Source: Flavobacteriales bacterium (GTDB taxonomy: Bacteria; Bacteroidota; Bacteroidia; CAIKAF01). Taken from it: a DNA stretch of 64,000 nt. A program made the position numbers and the translations under genes. The notes beneath the pieces were generated by a model. It did no database searches, was not told where the DNA came from, and saw only the letters and a list, made by a program, of their open reading frames with translations. Of this stretch, positions 7,464 through 13,673 are shown piece after piece. Numbering within the stretch: the stretch's first letter is position 1; every line of letters begins with the position of its first letter. The DNA is taken from positions 364,636-428,635 of the forward strand of contig JAGYKD010000002.1 in the NCBI GenBank assembly GCA_018401695.1, given 5' to 3'.

Positions 7464-7715
7464 ATGAAAGTAGTTAATTATACCGATTTAAGGGTTAACC
7501 TTAAAAAGTGGCTAGATTTGGTGGTTGATGATGTAGAAGAACTTGTCATTAAGCGAATGAATAATAAGGATGTGGTTTTGATCTCCTTGAATGAGTACAA
7601 CGCCCTAAAAGAGACAAGCTATCTTTTGAGTGGTAAAAATAGAGAAGTACTCATGCAATCGCTTAAAGAGTCCAAAGCAGGCAATAAATCCGAACAACAA
7701 TTGTTGGAAGAATGA
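7464..7715 (+). CDS. yefM: YefM/Phd-family antitoxin
   Basis: This 83-aa protein has the Phd/YefM N-terminal fold (MKVVNYTDLRVNLKKWLDLV, then a hydrophobic strand ELVIKR..KDVVLISLNEYNALKET) that dimerises and binds the operator. A polar C-terminal tail neutralises the toxin. It overlaps the toxin gene by 4 nt. Family identity is clear; autoregulation is expected from the family and from the repeated boxes upstream. Confidence 0.9.
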   Translation: MKVVNYTDLRVNLKKWLDLVVDDVEELVIKRMNNKDVVLISLNEYNALKETSYLLSGKNREVLMQSLKESKAGNKSEQQLLEE

Positions 7716-7966
7716 GGATTGTTTGGACCTCAACTGCCTGGAAAGATTATCTTTATTGGCAAGCTACAGACAAAGTTAAAGTAAAAAGGATCAATGAACT
7801 GATTAGGGCAACCTTGCGAGAACCCTTTTCAGGAATTGGAAATCCAGAGCCTCTAAAACATGATTTACAGGGGTTTTGGTCAAGACGAATAGACGCAGAG
7901 CACCGTTTGGTGTATTGTTTTGAGGATGATGATTTGGAGATCATCGCTTGCCGATACCATTATTGA
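7712..7966 (+). CDS. yoeB: YoeB-family mRNA interferase toxin
   Basis: This 84-aa protein matches YoeB along its whole length: DYLYWQATDKVKVKRINELI, EPFSGIGNPEPLKHDLQGFW, SRRIDAEHRLVY and the C-terminal ACRYHY. The catalytic-site residues of the family (Glu, Arg, His and the terminal HY) are present, so the toxin looks intact. YoeB cleaves mRNA at the ribosomal A site when freed from YefM. The stop codon lies 44 nt before repeat R4. Confidence 0.93.
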   Translation: MRIVWTSTAWKDYLYWQATDKVKVKRINELIRATLREPFSGIGNPEPLKHDLQGFWSRRIDAEHRLVYCFEDDDLEIIACRYHY

Positions 7967-8010
7967 AGATTTTGGTTTGGTGTTCGAGTTTTGACCGCTG
8001 TTGGCGCACA

Positions 8011-8070
8011 GCGGCATCCACAGCTTTCTCAGAAAAGGCCTACGAATTTTCGTAAGGACTTGTGGTTGCT
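8011..8070 (+). repeat. Hairpin repeat R, copy 4 (R4)
   Basis: Head GCGGCATCCACAGCTTTCT, apex TACGAA-TT-TTCGTA, right arm TGTGGTTG pairing with CATCCACA except for one T-T mismatch. It lies downstream of yoeB. Confidence 0.8.
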
Positions 8071-8172
8071 GGTTTTGGAACGAAAATAAATTTTTGTTAA
8101 TGCAAACCCTAAACGAAGCAAAATCCGCGCCCCGGACCAAGACAGAGTGAGTTTGAGTGTGAGAGTGGGGAT

Positions 8173-8531
8173 GTAGCGACGCATCATCATGCGTCGCCAT
8201 GGTTTGTAGCGACGCATCATCATGCGTCGCCGTGGTTTGTAGCGACGCATCATCATGCGTCGCCATGGTTTGTAGCGACGCATCATCATGCGTCGCCATG
8301 GTTTGTAGCGACGCATCATCATGCGTCGCCGTGGTTTGTAGCGACGCATCATCATGCGTCGCCATGGTTTGTAGCGACGCATCATCATGCGTCGCCATGG
8401 TTTGTAGCGACGCATCATCATGCGTCGCCATGGTTTGTAGCGACGCATCATCATGCGTCGCCATGGTTTGTAGCGACGCATCATCATGCGTCGCCATGGT
8501 TTGTAGCGACGCATCATCATGCGTCGCCATG
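8173..8531 (+). repeat. Tandem array of 33-bp palindromic units
   Basis: Eleven units (ten complete) in 33-bp register. Each carries arms GCGACGCAT and ATGCGTCGC around a CATC loop, then CATGGTTTGTA. Units differ mainly by GCCATGG versus GCCGTGG. S motifs flank the array on both sides. There are no unique spacers, so it is not a CRISPR. The core palindrome is the same as in the 24-bp array. Confidence 0.9.
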
Positions 8532-8666
8532 AATCCGGTTAAAATCAGTCCCGGACCAAGACAGGGTGAGTTTGAGTGTGAGAGCGGAGAATGTGTCTTT
8601 ATAAATTGACACTGCAGGTGAGCGTATCAATTTTTTAAGTATCCAAGCCCCCGGATGCCATAGCCA

Positions 8667-8730
8667 GGCGGCATCCACAGCTTTCTCAGAAAAGGCCTAC
8701 GAATTTTCGTCATGCCTTATGGTTGTTGGT
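8667..8730 (+). repeat. Hairpin repeat R, copy 5 (R5)
   Basis: Head GGCGGCATCCACAGCTTTCT, apex TACGAATTTTCGTC, tail GGTTGTTGGTATTCG. It lies between the 33-bp array and the VapC-like module. Confidence 0.8.
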
Positions 8731-8855
8731 ATTCGATAGTGTCTAAAAAAGCGCGAAAAGAGATTTTTCTTATAAAGGTTCTTTTAAGGATGTTACATCC
8801 TTTGCAAATTGAATTCCTTCAGCTTTTTAGGGATGCCGCCCGATGGTTTGAAGTA

Positions 8856-9260
8856 TTATTGCGGCGAATCGGTATCAAAGGGATTTATAATTTCAAGTTT
8901 ACTTATTTTTTTGAAATCATCCACATTTCTGGTCAAAAGGGTGAACCCTTGAGCTATTGCGGTAGCAGCTATAATGGCATCCGGTATTTTAACCTTGTGT
9001 TTTTTTCGAATTTCGGCAGTCTTTAATTTAATGCTTCGATTTAGTTCCATTACCTGTATCGAGGCAATGAATTCCTGAAGCATTAAATAATCTTTTTTAT
9101 TGGCAGTTTTCCAACACAGGAGTTCTATTTCAGTTATAACCGAAATGGATGGAATATGATTTTTTAAGGATTGTTCAATAACTTTTTCAGCAGGGGGGGA
9201 GAGTTGATTTTGTAAAAAGTAAATGACAATATTGGTATCCCAAAGGTAACTTACTCCCAT
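8856..9260 (-). CDS. vapC: PIN-domain (VapC-like) ribonuclease toxin
   Basis: This 134-aa PIN protein has the acidic catalytic set at expected places: Asp in YLWDTNIVIYFL near residue 8, Glu in SVITEIELL near 43, Asp in IPDAIIAATAIA near 94, and Asp in TRNVDDF near 114. VapC toxins are Mg-dependent RNases acting on tRNA or rRNA. It overlaps the antitoxin gene by 10 nt. All key residues are present, so the enzyme is probably active. Confidence 0.88.
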   Translation of the reverse strand: MGVSYLWDTNIVIYFLQNQLSPPAEKVIEQSLKNHIPSISVITEIELLCWKTANKKDYLMLQEFIASIQVMELNRSIKLKTAEIRKKHKVKIPDAIIAATAIAQGFTLLTRNVDDFKKISKLEIINPFDTDSPQ

Positions 9261-9460
9261 GAGCTTCTTAACTGGTTTAATTGTTTTTCAACATGTTCCT
9301 TTGATTGTGGGCTCATTCTGCCTTTAAATTTTACTAAGTCAAGGCTATTCGCTGATGGAATTGAATCCATTTTTCTCAATTTTATGAGCTTTAATGCTTC
9401 TAATTCTTGAAAAAGCCTTAGGACTTTTTCATTAATAATTTCTATGGTTATTACTTTCAT
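9251..9460 (-). CDS. Antitoxin partner of the VapC-like toxin
   Basis: This 69-aa protein begins MKVITIEIINEKVLRLFQEL, a beta strand and helix resembling the N-terminus of DUF2281-like antitoxins. A basic middle and a C-terminal helix rich in Gln and Glu follow. It sits directly upstream of, and overlapping, vapC, so the antitoxin role follows from context and size. Confidence 0.72.
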   Translation of the reverse strand: MKVITIEIINEKVLRLFQELEALKLIKLRKMDSIPSANSLDLVKFKGRMSPQSKEHVEKQLNQLRSSWE

Positions 9461-9625
9461 CTACCAATATTTGAAATGTGTAGCCTTAATCAATTAAACT
9501 GCTTGGGACTAACGCCTCCTTTATTGAAAAATGTATGCAAAATCGCACGAATATTCTTCGCTGTCTGTAAATATACGATTTTCGGATGAATGTATCACTT
9601 ATGAAGGCATTGCTATGCGTCGCAG

Positions 9626-9695
9626 GGCGGCACCCACAGCTTTCTCAGAAAAACTCTATGGATTTTCGTCAAGGCTTGTGGGTGTTGATATTCGC
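9626..9695 (+). repeat. Hairpin repeat R, copy 6 (R6)
   Basis: Outer arms CACCCACA (9631-9638) and TGTGGGTG (9677-9684) are perfect, as in R1, but the apex is degenerate (TATGGATTTTCGTC). A half palindrome of the GCGACGCAT type abuts it at 9607-9624. Confidence 0.75.
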
Positions 9696-9865
9696 AATTT
9701 TTTATGGTTTTTGAGGCTAATTGGAGATTGGTGTAGTTTGGTATAGGAAAGGGAAGGCAGGATATGTTTGATTCTACTATTATGCTAACAATTCAAGTGG
9801 CAATTTGCATTTTTGTTGATTTTTCGGCGAATTATTGCGGCTTGGACGTAGGTATCCCCGGTAGA

Positions 9866-9931
9866 ACAGAATGAGAATGAGAATGAGAGAGAGGGGGAAG
9901 AACAGAATGAGAATGAGAATGAGGGAAAAAA
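9866..9931 (+). repeat. GAATGA microsatellite-like repeat
   Basis: Two blocks of AACAGAATGAGAATGAGAAT separated by a purine run (GAGAGAGGGGGAAG). The tract is entirely purine-rich and sits between an S-like head and the next palindrome. Confidence 0.7.
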
Positions 9932-9984
9932 CAGCGTGGGTTTGGGTTCCGTAGCGACGCATTGCCATGCGTCGCATCAAAAGG

Positions 9985-10012
9985 GTAGCGACGCATGGCC
10001 ATGCGTCGCTAC
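9985..10012. repeat. Perfect 28-bp palindrome (full-length REP-like unit)
   Basis: Two 14-nt arms, GTAGCGACGCATGG and CCATGCGTCGCTAC, are exactly complementary with no loop. It is the complete form of the core found in both tandem arrays; a second shorter copy lies at 9951-9975. Palindromes of this GTAGCGACGCAT type are common in Bacteroidota and have no settled function. Confidence 0.85.
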
Positions 10013-10041
10013 GGTTAGGATGTATGATTTAGGTAAATATT

Positions 10042-10206
10042 GGCCCCCGGCCAGGAGGAGGACCGCCCGAAGCGCAGGCGGTAGGGCAAAGGCCAGCGAG
10101 GATTCCGAACCTTAGAGAGGAACCCGGAGCGGCCTGCGCCCCCGACTGTGGGAGGGAGTCCGGAACCAAGGCCGGATAGGGTAGTAGAGTTTCCTATGGG
10201 CAAGGC
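10042..10206 (+). repeat. 165-bp structured repeat, copy 2 (E7b)
   Basis: Second copy of 6449-6613. In both places it is preceded by a TTTAGGTAAATAT segment and, further upstream, a GCTACGGTTA palindrome end, so a larger composite block was copied. Confidence 0.75.
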
Positions 10207-10823
10207 TCCGAAAAGCAGCTAAAGGCGGAAGGTATTCGCCTGGAAGAAGAGGGTAGTCTGGCATTTTGTTTAGCCAATTAGCCCGTGCAAAGAAAAGGTG
10301 CAAATCGGAGCATGTACCTTTTGAGCCCGTTGATTTAACCCTAATCTAGCGGCGATTCTTTCCTGACGCTTTGGTCCGGAGGCTTCCCATAGACCACAAA
10401 TAAACACCGGCCTGTCCTGACCGAAGCGCAAGCGTCCCTCCCATTTGCCCATGCCTTAATGCGCACCGACGCCGGGTACTGACGCATCGGCCGTTTTGTT
10501 TTAGTCGGCATCCAAGGACTCGGGACGCTAGGGTCAGCCACTACGCCTTGATAAAGGCATAAAAGAACGATCTCCTTTTCTGAAAAGAATTAGACGCCTT
10601 TGGTTTTTTGGCTTTTTTATAATGCAAGTTCCATACCATGAACGATGCATTGGATTAGATACCGGAGGGAAATCGCGGATGCGGCAAAGTCCGGGGGCTT
10701 AGTTGGCCTCGGTCTTCTGAAATTTCGGGCGGGGATTCCGCAGGCTTATTTCCGGATGCTTTGCTGCTGAGGATTTGCATTAAGGGCGTACATGGTTGTC
10801 CACAACTCAACCTCAGTGGTTCG
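10207..10823. other. Non-coding stretch with a GC-rich hairpin segment
   Basis: I see no credible gene. Around 10452-10519 lies GCCTTAATGCGCACCGACGC .. TAGTCGGCATCCAAGGAC, related to the hairpin at 24124-24162. The rest is unassigned sequence of moderate GC. Confidence 0.5.
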
Positions 10824-10857
10824 GAAAAAAAGAAAAACCGCCCATTTAGGCGGTTTT
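10824..10857 (-). terminator. Rho-independent terminator of tRNA-Cys
   Basis: Read on the minus strand: a 9-bp stem (AAAACCGCC / GGCGGTTTT) with a 6-nt loop, followed by TTTTTCTTTTTTT. It begins 5 nt after the tRNA 3' end. Confidence 0.9.
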
Positions 10858-10862
10858 GCAAT

Positions 10863-10936
10863 TGGAGGTCCCGAGCGGATTCGAACCGCTGTAGCAGCTT
10901 TTGCAGAGCTGAGCCTAGCCACTCGGCCACAGGACC
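10863..10936 (-). tRNA. tRNA-Cys (GCA)
   Basis: A 74-nt cloverleaf with the CCA encoded. The acceptor is GGTCCTG / CGGGACC, the discriminator base is T, the anticodon stem CAGCT / AGCTG encloses loop CTGCAAA (anticodon GCA), and the T arm is AGCGG-TTCGAAT-CCGCT. It marks the end of the repeat-rich island; islands often border tRNA genes, but I found no duplicated tRNA 3' end. Confidence 0.95.
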
Positions 10937-10994
10937 ATTGGGAGGGCAAATATAGTGTTTTTTAAAGAACAAGAAGGGTTTTTGGGCCGCTTAT

Positions 10995-11123
10995 CCGGCT
11001 GTTTGCTGCAAGTCCTCCTCCAAAAGCTTGGCTTTTTGGTTTGCCCCGGGGCTTGCTGCGCGCCGCCGCGGAGCAAACTCAAAAAGCCTAAGCTTTTGCT
11101 GTCCGGGCTTTCCGCGTCCATCC
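10995..11123 (-). repeat. Gene-terminal structured element E5
   Basis: Read on the minus strand it starts GGATGGA 10 nt after the stop of the CoA-binding protein and ends ACAGCCGG. A long imperfect stem includes CAAAAGCTTAGGC against GCCAAGCTTTTG. The top (CGCGGCGGCGCGCAGCAAG..CCCCGGGG) resembles that of E4. It is in sense orientation to the preceding gene. Confidence 0.7.
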
Positions 11124-11133
11124 GGGCGGCTTG

Positions 11134-11514
11134 TTAAAACTGATGTGTACTCAAAAGGACCAAGGTGCAGGCTTCTACCGCTTCAATTCCTTTGGCATTT
11201 AATCGGCCATACCAGTCGGGATTTTCTGCTCCTGGATTAAAAATAATCCGCTTAGGTTTTAGGGTTTCCAGTTTGGCTTCCCATTCTTTTTGGTTTCTGG
11301 CGTTGAGGTACATGGTTACGGTATGTACCGCAGTGCCTTCGGGTATGGTCTGGCAAATTTCTTTGTTTTCGATGGTTCCCTTTCTTGTTCCTACCAATAC
11401 CACAGGATCGTTTAAGGACATTAATCTTCGGGGAACCAGATTGCCGTAACGGTCGGGATTAGGGTGTGCACCCAAAACCAATACGAGAGGCTTAACTTCT
11501 TTTGGATTTGTCAA
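11134..11514 (-). CDS. CoA-binding domain protein (YccU-like)
   Basis: This 126-aa protein has the CoA_binding_2 Rossmann-like fold: an N-terminal strand VLVLGAHPNPDRYGNLVPRRL and the family C-terminal signature (RIIFNPGAENPDWYGRLNAKGIEAVEACTLVLL, written here as an overall pattern GAEN..A..GI.A..ACT). Such proteins bind CoA or a related nucleotide; their cellular role is not well defined. The gene overlaps the 3' end of accD by 23 nt, so it is translated from the same mRNA as accD, perhaps linked to acyl-CoA metabolism. E5 follows its stop codon. Confidence 0.85.
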   Translation of the reverse strand: MTNPKEVKPLVLVLGAHPNPDRYGNLVPRRLMSLNDPVVLVGTRKGTIENKEICQTIPEGTAVHTVTMYLNARNQKEWEAKLETLKPKRIIFNPGAENPDWYGRLNAKGIEAVEACTLVLLSTHQF

Positions 11515-12361
11515 GTTCCGGTCCGGATAAAAAGGTTAAAAGCTGGCTAATATTCATTTTTAGTGAAGCCCTGGGTACAATGAGGTCCAAAAAGCCTTTT
11601 TCCAACAAAAACTCGGATCGTTGAAATCCGGGAGGTAATTCGGCTTTGATGGTTTCTTTGACCACCCTTGGGCCTGCGAAACCAATGAGGGCATTGGGTT
11701 CTGCCATATTTATGTCGCCCAACATAGCATAAGAGGCAGTGACCCCTCCTGTAGTGGGGTCGGTCAATAAGGAAATGTAGGGTAGTCCCGCCTTGCTGAG
11801 CAAGGATAATTTGGCGGAAGTTTTGGCCATTTGCATTAGGGACAGGGCACCTTCCATCATACGAGCGCCGCCCGATTTGCTAATAATAATGAGCGGTTTT
11901 TTGTTTCTTAAGCAATGATCAATGGCTCGCGAAATTTTTTCTCCTACCACCGTGCCCATAGAACCTCCAATAAATTTAAAGTCCATGCAGGCCACAACGG
12001 CATCTTGGCCATCGATTTTGCCATAAGCTGTTTGTATGGCGTCCTTTAGTCCGGTGCTGATTTGTGCTTGGTCAAGGCGGTGCGGGTAAGGTTTAGTATC
12101 TACAAACTCCAGGGGGTCGGCACTGCTTAAGTTTTCGTTGAAACGTTTGCATTTTCCGTCGTCGAATAGAATACTAAAATAGGCTTCTGAGCCAATGCGT
12201 TCATGGCAACCGCAGTTATGGCATACCCATAAATCCCGGGCATGGTCTTCTGCAGGAATTATTTCTTTACAACTGGGGCATTTGTACCAAAGACCTTCGG
12301 GGGTTTCCTTCTTCTCGGCTGTTGAGGTTAAAATGCCTTCTCGTGTCCGTTTAAACCACAT
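11492..12361 (-). CDS. accD: Acetyl-CoA carboxylase carboxyltransferase subunit beta
   Basis: This 289-aa protein is of normal AccD length. An N-terminal zinc ribbon is seen as C28-x2-C31 and C47-x2-C50. The crotonase-like carboxyltransferase core follows (VVACMDFKFIGGSMGTVVGEK, SKSGGARMMEGALSLMQMAKT, LTDPTTGGVTASYAMLGD, IGFAGPRVV). With AccA it transfers carboxyl from biotin to acetyl-CoA, giving malonyl-CoA for fatty-acid synthesis. It lies 22 nt downstream of the aldolase gene and overlaps the CoA-binding gene, forming a three-gene minus-strand unit. Confidence 0.96.
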   Translation of the reverse strand: MWFKRTREGILTSTAEKKETPEGLWYKCPSCKEIIPAEDHARDLWVCHNCGCHERIGSEAYFSILFDDGKCKRFNENLSSADPLEFVDTKPYPHRLDQAQISTGLKDAIQTAYGKIDGQDAVVACMDFKFIGGSMGTVVGEKISRAIDHCLRNKKPLIIISKSGGARMMEGALSLMQMAKTSAKLSLLSKAGLPYISLLTDPTTGGVTASYAMLGDINMAEPNALIGFAGPRVVKETIKAELPPGFQRSEFLLEKGFLDLIVPRASLKMNISQLLTFLSGPELDKSKRS

Positions 12362-12383
12362 ACACGTTTCCGCTAGGTTTTGG

Positions 12384-13442
12384 TTAAGCTATAGTAATTG
12401 AAGCGTCAAGATACACATCTTGAATGGCGTTTAAAAGCTCCACGCCCTCGTTCATAGGTCTTTGGAAAGCCTTTCTTCCGGAAATAAGGCCATGTCCACC
12501 GGCTCGTTTATTAATAACCGCTGTTTCTACCGCTTCGGCCATATCAGAGCTACCGGAAGAAGCACCGCCGGAATTGATAAGACCCATGCGCCCCATATAA
12601 TTATTGGCCACTTGGTATCGAGTCAAGTCAATGGGGTGTTCCGAACTTAAGGTATCATAAACCTTGGGATGGGTTTTCCCAAAACCAATGGCATTATACC
12701 CTCCATTATTGGTAGGCAGTTTTTGTTTGATGATATCGGCCTGAATGGTTACCCCCAAATGGTTGGCTTGCGCGGTAAGGTCAGCAGCGGTATGGAAGTC
12801 TACACCATCCTTTTTGAATCCACTGTTGCGCAAATAGCACCACAAAATGGTAGCCATACCGAGTTCATGGGCACGTTCAAAGGCATGAGCTACTTCTACT
12901 ATTTGTCGTTTGCTTTCTTCGCTTCCAAAATAAATGGTGGCTCCTACGGCAACCGCACCCAAATTCCAGGCTTCTTCTACCGAACCAAACATGATTTGGT
13001 CAAAGCTGTTGGGGTAAGAAATAAATTCGTTATGATTGATTTTGACGATAAAAGGGATTTTGTGTGCATAGCTTCGGGAGCAAGATGCCAGCACTCCAAA
13101 AGTAGAAGCCACCGCATTGCACCCCCCCTCTAGGGCTAATTTTATAATATTCTCCGGGTCAAAGTAAATGGGGTTGGGCGCAAAAGAGGCCCCGGCGCTG
13201 TGCTCAATGCCTTGGTCTACCGGTAAAATAGACATATATCCGGTGTTGGCCAGGCGGCCGTTTCCATACAAGCTTTGCAAAGACCGCAGCACTTGAGGAG
13301 AGCGGTTGCTCTGAGCAAAAATTCTATCTACAAAATCGGCACCGGGCAAATGCAATTGGTCTTTGCTGATTCCGGTGCAGCTGTGATTGAGCAGATGTTC
13401 GGCCTTGTTGCCAAGTAGCGAAGTAAGATTGGTATTTCCCAT
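12384..13442 (-). CDS. fbaB: Class I fructose-bisphosphate aldolase (DhnA/FbaB type)
   Basis: This 352-aa protein belongs to the DeoC/FbaB aldolase family. Marks are [86 protein letters not shown] and [16 protein letters not shown]. It interconverts fructose-1,6-bisphosphate with DHAP and G3P through a Schiff base, in glycolysis and gluconeogenesis. A longer frame reaches 13511, but the family normally starts at the Met used here ([11 protein letters not shown]). It heads the unit with accD. Confidence 0.93.
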   Translation of the reverse strand: MGNTNLTSLLGNKAEHLLNHSCTGISKDQLHLPGADFVDRIFAQSNRSPQVLRSLQSLYGNGRLANTGYMSILPVDQGIEHSAGASFAPNPIYFDPENIIKLALEGGCNAVASTFGVLASCSRSYAHKIPFIVKINHNEFISYPNSFDQIMFGSVEEAWNLGAVAVGATIYFGSEESKRQIVEVAHAFERAHELGMATILWCYLRNSGFKKDGVDFHTAADLTAQANHLGVTIQADIIKQKLPTNNGGYNAIGFGKTHPKVYDTLSSEHPIDLTRYQVANNYMGRMGLINSGGASSGSSDMAEAVETAVINKRAGGHGLISGRKAFQRPMNEGVELLNAIQDVYLDASITIA

Positions 13443-13673
13443 TTCCTCAATTTTTGAGGCCGTGAAGTTACGTATTTTTTGAGGCCAGTGTTTTTGTTTT
13501 TTAAAACGCACCTAGAAGGTGCATGATGCATGATGGATGATGAGGTAAAGACGGGATGCCTCCCGCCGCTCAGTGATGCGTGATTTACATGTAAGGCTAT
13601 TCCCAGCTGCTTTATTGGGCATAGCAAAAGAACCGCTTGGGTGAAAAATGCCTACATGGGCTTTATTACGCCC

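Noticed and set aside
7880-8530. Minus-strand ORF of 216 codons across the 33-bp array
   Set aside because: It is repeat translation running antisense through yoeB and R4; no protein-like features.
8173-8531. CRISPR array
   Set aside because: Units are contiguous 33-bp repeats with no unique spacers and no cas genes nearby.
452-9695. R repeats as integron attC sites
   Set aside because: The spacing and hairpin recall attC, but no RYYYAAC/GTTRRRY pair occurs at the ends and no integrase gene is seen.
6422-10203. Pair of similar 62-codon minus-strand ORFs (6422-6610, 10015-10203) as a duplicated gene
   Set aside because: Similarity follows the 165-bp DNA repeat exactly; differences between copies do not favour synonymous positions and there is no start context.
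1-10860. Insertion sequence or phage in the island
   Set aside because: No transposase, integrase or phage structural gene is visible; repeats lack IS-type coding content.
10863-10936. Island attachment site at tRNA-Cys
   Set aside because: I found no second copy of the tRNA 3' end within the window to mark an att pair.
10655-10972. ORFs over tRNA-Cys
   Set aside because: These frames translate the tRNA and its flanks.
10995-11123. E elements as plain rho-independent terminators
   Set aside because: The stems are far longer and branched, and no T run follows; ordinary terminators elsewhere in the window look different (10824, 21679, 47527).
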